From contig NC_092030.1 in assembly GCF_042242105.1 (NCBI RefSeq), forward strand, positions 5,619,501-5,683,500: DNA of 64,000 bases, read 5' to 3'. The translations under genes were made by a program, and so were the position numbers. Below are positions 25,701-36,900 of the stretch, in pieces. This DNA comes from Pempheris klunzingeri. Its lineage: Eukaryota; Chordata; Actinopteri; Acropomatiformes; Pempheridae. Every line of letters starts with the position of its first letter. Position 1 is the stretch's first letter. The notes beneath the pieces were generated by a model. That model worked only from the letters and a program-made list of their open reading frames with translations, was not told where the DNA came from and ran no database searches.

Positions 25701-28149
25701 CCTGGTGTAGCAAAAAGGCATTTATACAAAAGCCCAGGAAGATGAGAGGGATGAGAAAGAGAGGAAAGCTGTCAAAATGATTTGCTCCTCCTAAACCGGG
25801 AAGGGACAACAAGACGGACAGCCTGAGCCTGTCAGTCAAAGACGTTCAAGAGTAAAGCTCTATTTACTGCTGTGTGATGAAAGGCCAGTCCAGTAAATGC
25901 CTGCCAGCGTTATGTGCTGTGGTTTCTTGTAGACCTTGACTGTGATATATGACGCTCCTCATTTGTACGTGAGCTCCGGCATGGACTGGCAGCTGAGGCG
26001 GCACTGCATGTCAGAGCTGGGTTACAAATATAGAGGAGGGGCAGGTTAGCAAGGGCAAGAATTTGAGAGTGAGGGGTGAAGGATTTCAAGGAAAAAGCAC
26101 TTTCTCCTTCGTTGCTTGTCAAAATAAAAAAGGGGAGGGCAAACCGAACAGGTCACGTAACCACCCCATAACATTAAGTAAACACCATGTTCACATGGGT
26201 GTTAAGGGGGTTGAATTTCAGTTCAGGCATCAGGCCAGTTACACCCCCTACCTAAATGATGTACACACAACCCCCCCCCCCCCCCCCCCCCCCCCGAACA
26301 GGCCTCGACTCAGCACTCGTACTCATCCTGCAGATTACGCGGTGGACTGTGAGCCAAGCTGCTGTCGACAGCCCATTGTCTCCGCTCCGTGGACTAAAAC
26401 CACACTGCCATGGCGCTGGCGCTCCCGAACATTCTGGCCACAGAGCAGTTATCAGCTGTTGGGTGGGTTTAGGGGACACCGACACGAGGTGACCTCTACT
26501 AATGCTGAGGTTCAGACAGCAGAGAATGCCTGAAGATCCCAGGTACTAGATAGATATGTTTATGACGCTGGTGTGAGAGCTCCAGGAAATGCCAAAAATA
26601 ACATAGTCTCAGATAACAGAGCACACTGCTGGCCACCGCATCTGATAAGTGGAAGGTCTTATAGTCCCTAAGGCTGTGTCTCAGCATGTACTGGCACAGT
26701 CTAATATGTCCTAGTGCACAAATGCCACCAATAAAATCTGCTGTGAATTTTATGCTTCTTGTGACTCACTCAGATGTATTCACGACCACTGTGTTTACCA
26801 TCAAAAATTGTGCTGAGTTAATGTTATGGTTGCAAGGGATTATGAGGCCTCAGGCAAAATAAAGAAAAATATGTCCTTTTCTGGTGTTTTTCCTGTTATT
26901 GGCGTACCATGCAACATTCTTCAAGATACAATATTTATTCAGTTGGACAGCTCTAGGATACACAACGGAACTACCACATTTGAACATAATGACAAAACTG
27001 TCTCAGATATAAAAGCAACTCTGCTTGCTTTTATATCTCTTATAATGGGGGAAGATATATCCTTACATGCTGTTGATAACAGCTGTAAACCAGGGTAGAA
27101 CATTATTGCCAACCACCAGCCAAATGCTTGCAACTTGCTTTCTCCATGGGCCATTTTTAAAGGGTGACATCCATCACAGGCTATCCGATCCGGTTAAAAA
27201 AATAAAAATAAAAATAAAAATTGTGTGTCTCTTAAAATAAGAGGGATGGCTGGAAAGTTTGATTCCTGTCCAGACTGTGGCTTTGAATTGACCAGCCTCC
27301 GTGTTCCTACAGTGCTTTCCCCATCTTCCTCATGTCCAAAACGTCTGTCACTGTGGCCATAAATAGTATGTCAAGTCATGCCAAGTCATAGTGTGGTAAA
27401 ACTTAAACCACAGCAGCTTTCTCAACAAGCCCCTGAGTGTAATAAACATGCCTTTGTTTACGTCTCTAACAGCCTGTGCACGTCCTACACGTAGCCTATC
27501 CTATTTCGACATGTGAATGTTCAAGTGATACATTTCATGAAATAATGTAGTGGAAAATGCTATTTATTGCTACTCCAGTTGGTGCAAAATAGTGCCAAGG
27601 AATAAATAGAATGGAAGAAAATTCTATTTGTATGTTGAAAACCTGAAAATAATATACATAGAAGGATAAAGGAGGTTGTAAATGTTAGATATATACGCTG
27701 GTTTCTGTTACTTGTAAAGATTTAACTGCCTGTTCAGTACAGCAACTACGTGTAAATTGCCAAAAAAAATAAATTATCTGCCCCCATTTCTGACTACTTC
27801 CATATCGCCTTGTTGACAATACTTAAACCCACCTCCCAGTCGCCATCTGGTTCGCTGATTGGCTTACTCGCCTGTCAGTCAAGCGTGTCGAAACGCTATT
27901 GGTGCCAACACACGGAACATAGCGTTCTTACTTAACCCCTAACGATGTGGCTTCACGGCATCTTTAATGAGTAAAAACACACAATAAACTTATTATAAAA
28001 GCACACAGTTACCCCGGCACGTTCCCCACAGAGCAAACGCACTGGGGGCCGTTCAAGTCCAGCAATGAGGTAACATTTAGCTCACCGTGTAGCCCGGGGT
28101 CTCCGTTGTTGTCTGTAGAAGTAGCGTCAGCGTTAGCAGCGTCGGACAT
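16785..28149 (-). CDS. bnip3l: BNIP3-like mitophagy receptor (BNIP3L/NIX), complete
   Basis: Six coding exons on the minus strand: 28149-28086, 24084-23853, 21586-21508, 21122-21019, 20232-20083 and 16833-16785. All have GT/AG junctions, the frame is continuous, and they sum to 678 bp (225 residues plus stop; human BNIP3L has 219). NIX is an outer-mitochondrial-membrane protein that recruits LC3/GABARAP for mitophagy. Seen here: the LC3-interacting motif WVEL at residues 24-27, the family hallmark [20 protein letters not shown] in exon 2, the BH3-like region [18 protein letters not shown] in exon 4, and a tail-anchor helix at about residues 194-214 with a Ser-His and Gly-rich dimerisation pattern ([16 protein letters not shown]). 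Hallmark residues match BNIP3L better than BNIP3. The start is the first ATG of the GC-rich first exon. Exon 2 has an Ala/Pro/Glu-rich insert of about 30 residues between WVELEMN and GLEHVP that human NIX lacks. A dead Tc1 copy lies in the last intron. Confidence 0.97.
16958..18349 (-). mobile_element. Decayed Tc1/mariner DNA transposon in the last intron of bnip3l
   Basis: A 1392-bp element flanked by TA at 16956-16957 and 18350-18351. Long imperfect inverted repeats of roughly 200 bp bound it: the left end reads CATACTGAGCAAAAGT... and the right end, read inverted, CAGTACTGAACAAAAGTCTT. Both ends carry the paired phrases AATCAGTATTAGGTGTGACC and its inverted counterpart. The interior holds minus-strand transposase remnants in several frames: an N-terminal helix-turn-helix piece around 17830-17960 ([20 protein letters not shown]), a middle piece around 17570-17770 ([18 protein letters not shown]), and a C-terminal DDE-domain piece around 17208-17390 ([14 protein letters not shown], then [16 protein letters not shown]). 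Frameshifts, stops and a missing stretch between 17400 and 17560 show it is inactive. The element ends 125 bp from the acceptor side of the terminal bnip3l exon. Confidence 0.9.
17208..18048 (-). pseudogene. Tc1 transposase pseudogene
   Basis: Coding remnants of a Tc1-family transposase lie in at least three frames within the element at 16958-18349. The DDE-domain motif around NDPRHTAN and PPQSPDLN is recognisable, but the last acidic position region reads IIKSV where the family normally has IIESVW, so the usual catalytic Glu is replaced by Lys. Frameshifts make a full-length product impossible. Confidence 0.85.
18350..20082. other. Remainder of bnip3l intron 5
   Basis: AT-rich intron between the Tc1 copy and exon 5. 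It includes a GGGA-type short tandem array at about 19787-19804. No coding exon or RNA gene seen. Confidence 0.5.
21127..21146 (+). repeat. (AC)10 microsatellite beside the bnip3l exon 4 acceptor
   Basis: AC run in the intron, 5 bp upstream (in gene orientation) of the exon 4 boundary at 21122. On the minus strand it reads GTGTGT directly before the TTTAG acceptor, replacing the usual pyrimidine-rich tract. Confidence 0.85.
21587..23852. other. bnip3l intron 2
   Basis: 2.3 kb intron with no recognisable exon. An open frame at 22925-23263 has no known motif and no credible splice context. Confidence 0.5.
25144..25640 (+). repeat. Two related degenerate repeat copies in direct orientation
   Basis: The stretches 25155-25320 and 25470-25640 share phrases: CATAGCAGGAAAAGCACAGGT versus CATAGCAGAACAAGCACAGG, and ACACCTAAATGGAATGCAACC versus ACACCTACATGGATTTGCAG. 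They look like two insertions, or a tandem duplication, of one dispersed element. Confidence 0.5.
26271..26295 (+). repeat. 25-bp poly-C homopolymer
   Basis: Uninterrupted C run, preceded by a CA-rich stretch. Runs this long are prone to replication slippage and assembly error. Confidence 0.95.
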
Positions 28150-28396
28150 GGTTATGCCTGGTGAGCAGGGCGGGTAAAAGGGCTCGAGTCAGTGCAGAAC
28201 GCGCACCGCCTTATCTGCACACATTCAGACGTGCGATAGTACAAGTGCCCCCAGTCGCTTTCTGCCCCGTTTCTCAGAGAGCGGCTAGCTAAGCTAGGCT
28301 AAGCTAATGCACCGCTGCGGTTTTGTTTCCGTCCGTCTCGTTAGTCTGGGAGCAGCAGCCGCGAGCCGCTCAGACCCCCCATCAGGAGCTGGCTGA

Positions 28397-28404
28397 TGAC
28401 GTCA
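28397..28404 (+). promoter_or_regulatory. Palindromic cAMP-response element TGACGTCA
   Basis: Exact eight-base CREB/ATF consensus in the CpG-rich promoter block of bnip3l. The match is direct; occupancy is inference. Confidence 0.6.
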
Positions 28405-28462
28405 GACTGTCCCGTTGATAACAAAAGGGGGGAGAGCAACTCCAGTTACATAACGAGCAAAA

Positions 28463-28478
28463 ACACACACACACACAC
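28463..28478 (+). repeat. (AC)8 microsatellite
   Basis: Short AC run just outside the bnip3l promoter block. Confidence 0.85.
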
Positions 28479-29352
28479 CCGGTTACATGCATGGACCACT
28501 AGCATCGATTATGAATCGGAAGTCAAAGTCTAAATTAAAGCTGCAAGCAGCGTTGAAGGATCCTCGCACCTTTGTGCATGTCGGGGTGGGCGGCGGCTTC
28601 GTCCTGTTGCCGGACACCGACCCTTCCATGCGGCTCAGAATTTTCATGTATTTCGGACAGTGCATCAAGGAGTTACATGTCACTACCTGTGTCTCCTATA
28701 TGGCGTTAGAGAACAGCCACTAATTGCATCCTATATTTCAGCATATGAAGTGTTGACTACACTGTGAAAATTTCATGCAAATCAAATGATCATTGGCACA
28801 AAAGTCTTACTTCCTGTTGTCACTAGGTGGCGCAGTGACTGCAGTCACTAATTGTCATGTAGATGTCTTCTTATTAATCATGACAAGTTTGGAACAGATT
28901 GGATAATGTACACTGAAGATACAGCAATTTCCTGTTTCATGGCGAACATAGCGTCGCCACGGTGACAACGTTTGACGAAACCTCAAAAGCTTCATAAGTG
29001 AGCATCATCCACGTCTTGGGAATGTTCGGACCAAATTTGAGGTGGCTGTGGTTAACCTGCTGAGAGAGAGACGTCTGAGAATAAAACATGCACTTCCTCC
29101 TGCCACTAGGTGGCGCTATGACTATGGTTCAAAATTGGCATGTACATGTCTTCAGAGCCAAACAGTCATCAAGCAGTATAAATGTGGTGAAGATAAGACC
29201 TTGTAGAGTGGAGTTACTGCACTTTTAATACTCATGACGAAGGCAAATTTTTGATTGAAATTTGTCGCGCCACCAAGGCAACGCCTTTTGATGAAAACTG
29301 AACACTAGTTAGCAAAGAGGTTGAAGTGGGCAACTAAAAGTGGCTGACATAG

Positions 29353-29575
29353 TCCATCCATCCATCATTATCTATACCGCTTATCCATCAGGGTCGTGGG
29401 GGAGCAGGAGCCAATCCCAGCTGATTTCAGGCGAGAGGCGGGGTACACCCTGAAGTGGTCGCCAGCCAATCACAGGGCCACATACAGAGACAGACAAACA
29501 CTCACTCTCACACCTACAGGCAATTTAGAGTTACCAATTAACCTAGCTTGCATGTGTTTTGGATTGTGGGAGGAG
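29353..29575 (+). mobile_element. CATCCATCC-type teleost retroposon tail, copy 1
   Basis: Starts CCATCCATCCATCATTATCT and runs through AGGAGCCAATCCCAGCTGAT, GGCGAGAGGCGGGGTACACC, AATCACAGGGCCACATACAG and CAATTTAGAGTTACCAATTA. It aligns by eye along its length with copy 2 at 48205-48425. This is a very abundant fish non-LTR or SINE-type 3' tail; I do not assign a precise family. Confidence 0.75.
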
Positions 29576-29579
29576 GTAC

Positions 29580-31890
29580 TAAAGTAATACCTGGTACTGG
29601 AAACGCTACCTAAAGCGTACCGAGTCGAGCCGGGCCAAGTCAAGCCGGTGGAAACGCGGCATTTGAGGCTCCAACCAGGTAGACGGTACTTTTGTCTAAG
29701 TATTTTCTTTTTTAGGGTTAAACTGACCTTGTTGTAATTAATCACTAAAGAGGGTTCACAAATTATCAATTTCACATTACACTGAATCCATGACCAGTAA
29801 AACACAGGATTCTGCTCCAAAATGGGGCCAGCTGTGGGTCATCCCTCAATCAGAAGCGCGCCTATGGGACATCATGTAAAGGTGCTATACAGACCATTTG
29901 GCCATAGGTGGATCCACAGCTTTGCCTTCTGGCTCAGCTCCCTGTTAATTAGTGCAATTAAGCCAATGCAAAAAAATCACTCACAATATAAAAGATATAG
30001 GAAACAAGATTTAGACAAAACCTTTTTATTTAAGATATGTGACAGTGCTGCTTCGCTTACTGGACATCCAGCAGGAACATGGAGGCAGATACTGTCAGAG
30101 GGGAGCTGCTGGTCTACTTTTACCTCAAAGCAGTTTAACAATTATCTACAAACTTTCCATAAAGAGCAGCAGCAGAATAAAAGTAAAACAACAATTTCCA
30201 CTTCATTTTATGTAGAAATCAGTGCTAAACTGAGGTTCTCGTACAAACAGTTCTGTTTGGATCGATGGCTGATTCAGGTTCTCCTGCTGCATCCTGGGAA
30301 AACACAAACAGCACAACTTTTATCTTTTGTTCGTACACGATGCTGCAGAGGAGACAATCACATGTTGAATGCATTAAGACTTTGCTGCTAATGGGCGCCT
30401 CCTGTGAGACAAAGGTAACTACAGTCTGCTACATTTCCACAGGACCTTCTGTTTGGATCCAGGTTCTCTTGCTGCATCCTGGGAAAACACAAAAACAGTA
30501 CAACTATTATCAATGAGTGACCAGACAGAAGGTTGAAATTGTTCTCTTCATGTTAAATAGTGTAAATAAAGTTTGACGTGACAACATCCTGTGTTCATCT
30601 TTACCAATTCCACAAATCAATGTTTGTGCTCCAATTCCAACATTTAGTGACATTATAGAACTGTTTTCTACCTGTAAATCATCATCATATTAGAAGAGTG
30701 GAACAACAAGTAGTTCAGGAAGAAATCAGAGTTTGATGTGGATGAAAATGATTAGTCTGCTCTGTGAGGAGAAAATAAAAGCTCACATTTCATGTCTAAA
30801 CATCCATCTGATGTTCTAGGTAAAGTTGAGCGTTTTTACCACAAGCTGTTGTGTCCCACAGGTTCAGCCCAGGGAAGCCACCACCTGCAAGGAGAAGATT
30901 CACAAAAAAACTACAGCTCTTTACTCAAGTAAAAAGGAAATAAGTGACGTTATTAGATAAACTTCCTGTGGTTCACCTAATCTCAGCCACAATAAACCAC
31001 TGATTTATTAATACTTCCCTGAGCTTTTAGTCTTTAAACTAATTTAAAAGTCTGAAGTTTCATTAGAGCAAAAAAACAGGAAACAAACAAACTTTGTCCC
31101 TTAACTGCACCAAGTGGACACACCTGAGCTCCAGGTGACACCATAGGGAGCAACGTCACTGCTGCCTGATCTGCTCCTGAATAACATCCCATTACAAACA
31201 GGCTACATGCTAACACTAGCCAGTGTGTTAGCCACTGATTAGCCACATGGTGAAACTGATCAGTGATTATTGACCCTGTAGTCCAGTCATTAGCAGCAAA
31301 CTCACTGCAGACACTCTTACTAATTAAACAGGACTTTAAATTAACATTACACTAAGTCTGAGCTTTAACTCTCCTGCTGCTGCAGTGTGTTTGTATACTC
31401 ATCTGTTTCCTCTTTCTCCCTCTGAAGCAGCAGCAGCTGATTAACAGGAAACAGCTGCGAAGGTCCATGAGGAACTTCTGGAGGTTCTAGTGCAAACACA
31501 GAGAACATTAGAACCATCAGTGTTTATTACAGCAGTAATCTGGTACTTTTGTTCCACAATGAAACCACCAATACATCCAAAAATCACAGAGTAAAACTGT
31601 TGTGCCCTTATTATCATATACATATATTAGCATATATCCACCTCAAGCAGCAGTAAAATGTAGCAGCAGTCAACATGTTAGCTAATTAGCTAACAACTGA
31701 CTACTGATTTGTTTGTGTTTGTACAGCCATTCAGCCTCAGACTGACCTCATTAACCAAAGCCAACTCCGTGTCTCTATGATGTTTTCCTCCAAAGACTTT
31801 ATGAAGCCGAAGCAAAGCCTCCGACTCTTTGTAGCTGAAGGAGAAGAGCCGACTGCCGTCGGAAGCGCCGCATCTTCAGACTTTTATTGT
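29580..31890. repeat. Inner repeat segment, probably a non-autonomous DNA transposon
   Basis: It begins with a CGTACCGAGTCGAGCCGGGC / GGTGGAAACGCGGC segment (29610-29660) typical of fish non-autonomous DNA elements. It has a direct repeat of about 65-75 bp at 30250-30325 and 30447-30512 (both with TTCTGTTTGGATC and GCTGCATCCTGGGAAAACAC). It ends with a GTAGCTGAAGGAGAAGAGCC segment near 31830-31880. Boundaries are approximate and there is no transposase. Confidence 0.4.
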
Positions 31891-32524
31891 CATGGGCACA
31901 CCATGCAGCCAATCACATGCGAGAACAGAGTAGGATCATACCATTATGTGAAAGTAGGAAGGGTGTAGGTCACTTTTTTGTACATCTTGAAGAGATACAT
32001 GAACCCACCAAATTTTGTACATGTACATAAAAAATGGTTCCGGGGCTTGAAATTAGGGAGCGCTATGGAGCCATTTTGCCACACCCATTTGCAAGACCCA
32101 TAAAATATGTAATATTTCACCACGACTGATGCGTGTGCAAAGTTTCATGAGTTTACATATATGTTTAGGGCCTCAAACTTGCAATTTATTTCGGATGCAT
32201 TTCCTTACATTTCAATAGGGTCCTCGCACCGCTTGGTGCTCGGGCCCTAATAATGTGGCATCTAGTGATTGTTGTTATCTCAACGTGTCCGTGTAGGAGG
32301 AGTTAAAACAATGATGATGCTCTGATCAATAATGGTTGGCTGGTCCTGTGTTAGTTAATAGTGTAGACATTGATCCAGGACATCCTAGGACTGATTTAGC
32401 AACTGATGTACAACCTTGTGGATCATAGATTGCCATAGTTACCTGAGAGACATCAACACTGACAGCACATTGCGTAAAATGAGTACAGTACTGTTGAGAT
32501 CCAATCAACGATCAGGCAATCACA

Positions 32525-33915
32525 AGGATGCAAAAAGTAGTTCCTTTATTATCTTCACCGTCATAGATTAAAATTGTAGTTATACATTACTAGAGGCATC
32601 AATATAGTCTGAACTGTCCACATTTTAAATGCGCTGTGGACAGATCAATTGCTGCAAACCCTTGTGCAGCTTATTGTATCATCACATACAGTAGCATTAA
32701 TAATATCTGCAGAGGTTTCAACAAATACTTAAGGTGACTTAATGCCTCAAATAATGTTTCTTTTAAGCTTCAGTCATACAAAACATCCAAGTACTTTAGT
32801 TGGTGCAGTAAGTGAGTCCAGTGTCAAATCAAGCGTTTTCCCTGTTGTGAAGTGCTGCTTCAGAGCTGTGGTACACCATGGGAAGACAACACTCAAAAAG
32901 ATATGTGTAAGGTCCAGCTTCATCTCACAAAATAGGACGGAACAAATCTTGTGACATTTTGACTTTTTTTAATATAAATATGACAATCATAATAATTATC
33001 TTTGAATAGGCTATCTCTTATACCTGACTATTGTTGAACACAAACAAAAGAGGGAAGAGGAACCAATGCACAAGAGATGTCAAGACACAGAGCCAATCCA
33101 AAAGAAAGAAAGAAAAAAAAAAAAAAAATCTCTTCTGGAGCGTGGACATATTTGGCCACCCAGAGCCTGAGGCACAGCGAGCGAGACAACTCCCCTCTGG
33201 GCCAGGCTTTCAATCTGTGACAACACACTGTACTTCTCAAACTCCTGGAGGCAACCGGGCAACCGCTGAGGTGTTGCTGTCCAGTATGAGCAGTGAGTGT
33301 GTAAAGAAAACTGTGAGCATACGTTTGTGACTGTTGAATATGCATGGTTTAATCAAAGAGGGGAGACGTGAAGAGACTCAAAAAAAAAAAAAAATACTAT
33401 GGCAGTATAACAGATGAATTAATAAAAGGTGTATGCACAAAAAAAACATTTCTTAGAAAAATAAACACTAGAATGGCACAGGACAATAAGGGGACATACT
33501 AAATAAAGAGTTTTTGTTTTCTACCACAGAGCCATTTGGGGAAAAGTTATAAAAATAAGTGTATCTGTATTCAGAATTTTAAGGAAATTAAACTGGTTTA
33601 CCCATGTCACCCCAGGGGAAGAAAAGGGCAGGTGGGCTGGCAAAAAAAAACAAACATACCAAAAAGGGGAGAGGGGGGATAATTGGCACAACATCACTTA
33701 AACAACAAGGCGGGTGTTACTCTGCCACAGACAAGCTGATGATGGGCAAGAGCGAGGCTTCCTCTGTCCACATCTAGAACAAAGTGGCATAGTGTGGTCA
33801 CCCAGTAGTGACGGACAGGGATGCTGGTTGTCGGCGTTACCACAGATCACCCTGGATGAGGTTGCAGGTGGTACACATGACGTCACGGCAGATCTCACAT
33901 AAGCTCACTCCGCGG
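32525..33915 (-). other. Putative ppp2r2a 3' UTR
   Basis: The stop codon is at 33916-33918. A minus-strand AATAAA (plus-strand tttatt at 32545-32550) lies 1.4 kb downstream, giving a plausible 3' UTR. The A-rich stretches around 33109-33127 and 33380-33394 are U-rich in the transcript. The end site is inferred only. Confidence 0.4.
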
Positions 33916-36900
33916 TTAGTTCACTTTATCCTGGAATATGTAGAGGTTGTTGGTCGTCGCCACTGCAATGATGTTGTCCTGGGGATGCCAGGCAGTGTGA
34001 AGAATCTTCTTGTTGAAGTCCAAACTGTCCACGCTGATTTCATCCTTCTTGCGCTTGCCGCCTGCACACACTTTGCGAGGCTTTAAGACCTGCATGGGTT
34101 TGCTGTTTTCTCGGGAAGCCTCCAAAGTCACATCCCGCCTTTGGCCACGGTCAAACATCCGGAAGAAGTTGTTGTATGAGCCGGTCATCACCACACTGAT
34201 GAGAGGAAATGAGAAAGTAAATCTTGAACCAATGTCCTGTCCATCTTTGCAAAGTGGCCTAATTTGCGGGTGCATCAGTTAAGACTAAGTCTTATTACGT
34301 CCCTGTACGTACTCACCTGTCATTGCCATTCCAGCAGCACTCAAACTTGTCAAAGATGCAGTCATTCTCGTAGAGCGAGCACAGCTTGCTCCTAAGATAC
34401 TCGTGAACCTGTAATATTAAAAGCAGGTGTGAACGGGCATTCTCAAGACTCACACATCCCCTGTGACAGATCCTCATTACCACTGCAGATCTGGATTTAC
34501 TTCAAATGATACAATCATACTTAAAGCTACACACAAGCCATCTACGTCTTGTATTATTTAAAATGGTATCACAATGGAGCAAACGTTCCTCTGCAAAAGC
34601 CAGTGCACAGCAAACCACATATTTATGGTGCCTCTTAGTGGCCACTTTCTGATATTACAAGGAATGATTAAAAAAAAAAAGGTGTGGCCACTTTTTTCTT
34701 GAATTGTCATTGTGTTTACATCAAAATATCACCAACTAAGATTAAATGCTCATTCACCATTTAGTTACATTTGAAAGAATAAAATGAAATCTATTGTTCC
34801 ATTTACAAGGTGTAGAGATATTATTACATGCAATAACTGGCCTGCGATAAGTACTGTTTTGGTGTAAACTTTGAGTCTGAGACGACAAGGAAACAATACA
34901 TTAGGGTGACTTTTGAACAATGTCAGTGTCATTCAGACACTGGGTTAATCAAAGCAATCCCCTTTCCATACAATGAAAACGTTTAGCTTGCAAGCCCAGT
35001 TGAATTTAGCGAGGTAAATTTTTGTTCAGATTCATTTTCAGTGGTGTGATGCATGCTTTTCGAGTTAAAAATCTTAATCAGTGGTAAAAGTATTTGCTGT
35101 GCAGCACTGAAATAAATGCTGATGCTATTCCACCATCCCCAACAGGAGACTCTTAAAGCACAGACAAAGTTGCAGAGTAATGGGGGACCATCATTCCATC
35201 ATTCTCTTTGTGGAGTCTGCAGCAACAGCTCCCTCAAACAGAGTTAATCCAGGTGCTCATTGTTACTGTGCACCAGATTGCCAGTCTCACCTGATAGGTC
35301 TCCACTGGCCTGTTTTCCATGTTCAGATCCCAAATCTTCACAGACAAGTAGTCTCTGGTCATCATGTAGCGTCCATTGTGGCTAAACTTAACATCGGAGA
35401 TTGAAGATATGATCTCAGAGAAGAAGGAGCGATTACTGGGATCTTCTGGCTCCTCAAACACTGGACGGGAGAAAGAAAGCAAATGGAAGTAAGGTGAAAA
35501 ATAGTCAGACTGCTGTATAGGCAGGTTTCTGAACAATATCCAGTGTTACGTACATTCTAAGGAAACTTCAACATTTTCATATATGCTGATGTCACAAATA
35601 ATAGATTCATGCAGTCTAGTTGATGGTTCACAAACTTAGACCACAGAATGCCTTAAAAAATGTTTCATCATGACACCCTGAGCCACCAAAAAAACGATAC
35701 TACATGGGTATACAGTAGGGATATAACGACTTATCGAATTTTGTGATATTGTGATGAAAAAAATGTCTCGATGTCATCATGGGAATGTGAAATGTACCCC
35801 AGTAATACTTATTACATGCCTGCACATCGGGTCAACACAAATGCTGCAGTGCAAGTTTCGTCAGCGGACCAGTTACTGCCAGTCAGCTGTCGCACGTTGG
35901 TCGCCATTAGTTACAGCAAAAAGGGACAGCAATTTGTCTCAAACTGTATGCCGACATTGTTCAGCTGAAGTCGGGTGTGTCTATGGAAACACTTCAAACA
36001 TGTGATTTATGTCGGCATCACGCAAATGTATTAAGAAGCAGAACAAAAACAGACAGTGTTCAAGATTCTAGATTAAGTTTTTAACAACTTCACTGAAACC
36101 GTTACAGTATACAGTGTGTAGAGCTTGAGTCTACAATTACATCATACCAGGAGGACCCAACGGTTGTAGAAAAAAGAAATCTTATGTCATCTTATAAAGC
36201 TTACAGTGGTTATAGCTTAGATTATGGTTAAAGGTGGTAGAGGCTGCCTGACAGAAATCAGAAATGTAATATTGTGATTCATTTCATCTTATGGACTTTT
36301 TATCATGGTTATATCAAACCATTTTTTGGTGTCGCTACATCCCTAATGTGCTATACATGTACACGTCATTTTATTTCCTTTAAATTCTAGATAAGCATAA
36401 ATTCACAAAACAAAAAGGTTGCTGGCATTTTAATGGGACATGTCAGCCTGTTGTTGATGTGGGGAAAGAGCAGAAGCTGCAGGTCTGATTCCACTGGTTT
36501 CTGGTCGTGTTTTCACGTGTGCTAGATCACACATATGATGCTGGGGATGTGTAGTGCCACAGTGAATGCAATATCTGCTTTCCTCATGCAGCCAAAACGG
36601 TTAGATTCAGCGGTGAGATCTGAGATGAGATCAGAATTTACTTGAGCTCCGTTTACCATGTCAAATCTTTGCATCTCTGACTGTCACCATTTTTCTGACT
36701 GCTGAGCTCCTGAAAAACTCTAGAGAGCACGTTACTATGGGAACCAGCATCCATGTGATGTCATGTCATTTCAGTAGCTACAGCTTAACTGGATATTAAT
36801 GTAATATTGATTGTTATCGTTTTCTTCTCACGTTTGATAAAGTTAACATGAAACATGATTGATGTAAATGTCACCACTGTATTTAATGTGGTGAAGCATC

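Larger units (their letters stand above)
24085..28085. other. bnip3l intron 1
   Basis: 4 kb intron holding a degenerate repeat at about 24146-24292, two related repeat copies at about 25144-25320 and 25463-25640, a 25-bp C homopolymer at 26271-26295, and an A-rich AAAAT array at 27195-27222. No exon recognised. Confidence 0.5.
28086..28480 (-). promoter_or_regulatory. bnip3l promoter and 5' UTR region with CRE and HRE-type motifs
   Basis: The region around and upstream of the bnip3l start is CpG-rich. It carries a perfect palindromic CRE, TGACGTCA, at 28397-28404 (about 250 bp upstream of the ATG) and a hypoxia-response core ACGTG in GACGTGCG at 28229-28233. A second core occurs inverted at 28018-28022 in the first intron. 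No TATA box is evident. Mammalian BNIP3L is a HIF-1 target, which makes the HRE cores plausible, but five-base cores are common by chance. Confidence 0.55.
28530..32255 (+). repeat. Nested repeat block between bnip3l and ppp2r2a
   Basis: The outer element appears to start near 28535 (AAAGCTGCAAGCAGCGTTGA, then GATCCTCGCACCTTTG) and to end near 32253 (GGGTCCTCGCACCGCTTGGT, then GCTCGGGCCCTAATAAT). Both ends, and internal phrases such as CTTCCTGTTGTCACTAGGTGGCGC and ATGCATGAACCCACCAAATTT-like sequence at about 31998, belong to one dispersed fish repeat normally about 1 kb long. Here it is split: a CATCCATCC retroposon lies at 29353-29575, and a further block (about 29580-31890) carries its own internal repeats. 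The block explains the open frames at 29822-30391 and nearby, which are not genes. Confidence 0.55.

Noticed and set aside
26252..26533. Several overlapping open frames across the poly-C tract
   Set aside because: Artefacts of a homopolymer that has no stop codons in any frame.
29822..30391. 189-codon open frame
   Set aside because: Lies inside the nested repeat block and overlaps the direct repeat; no transposase or other motif.
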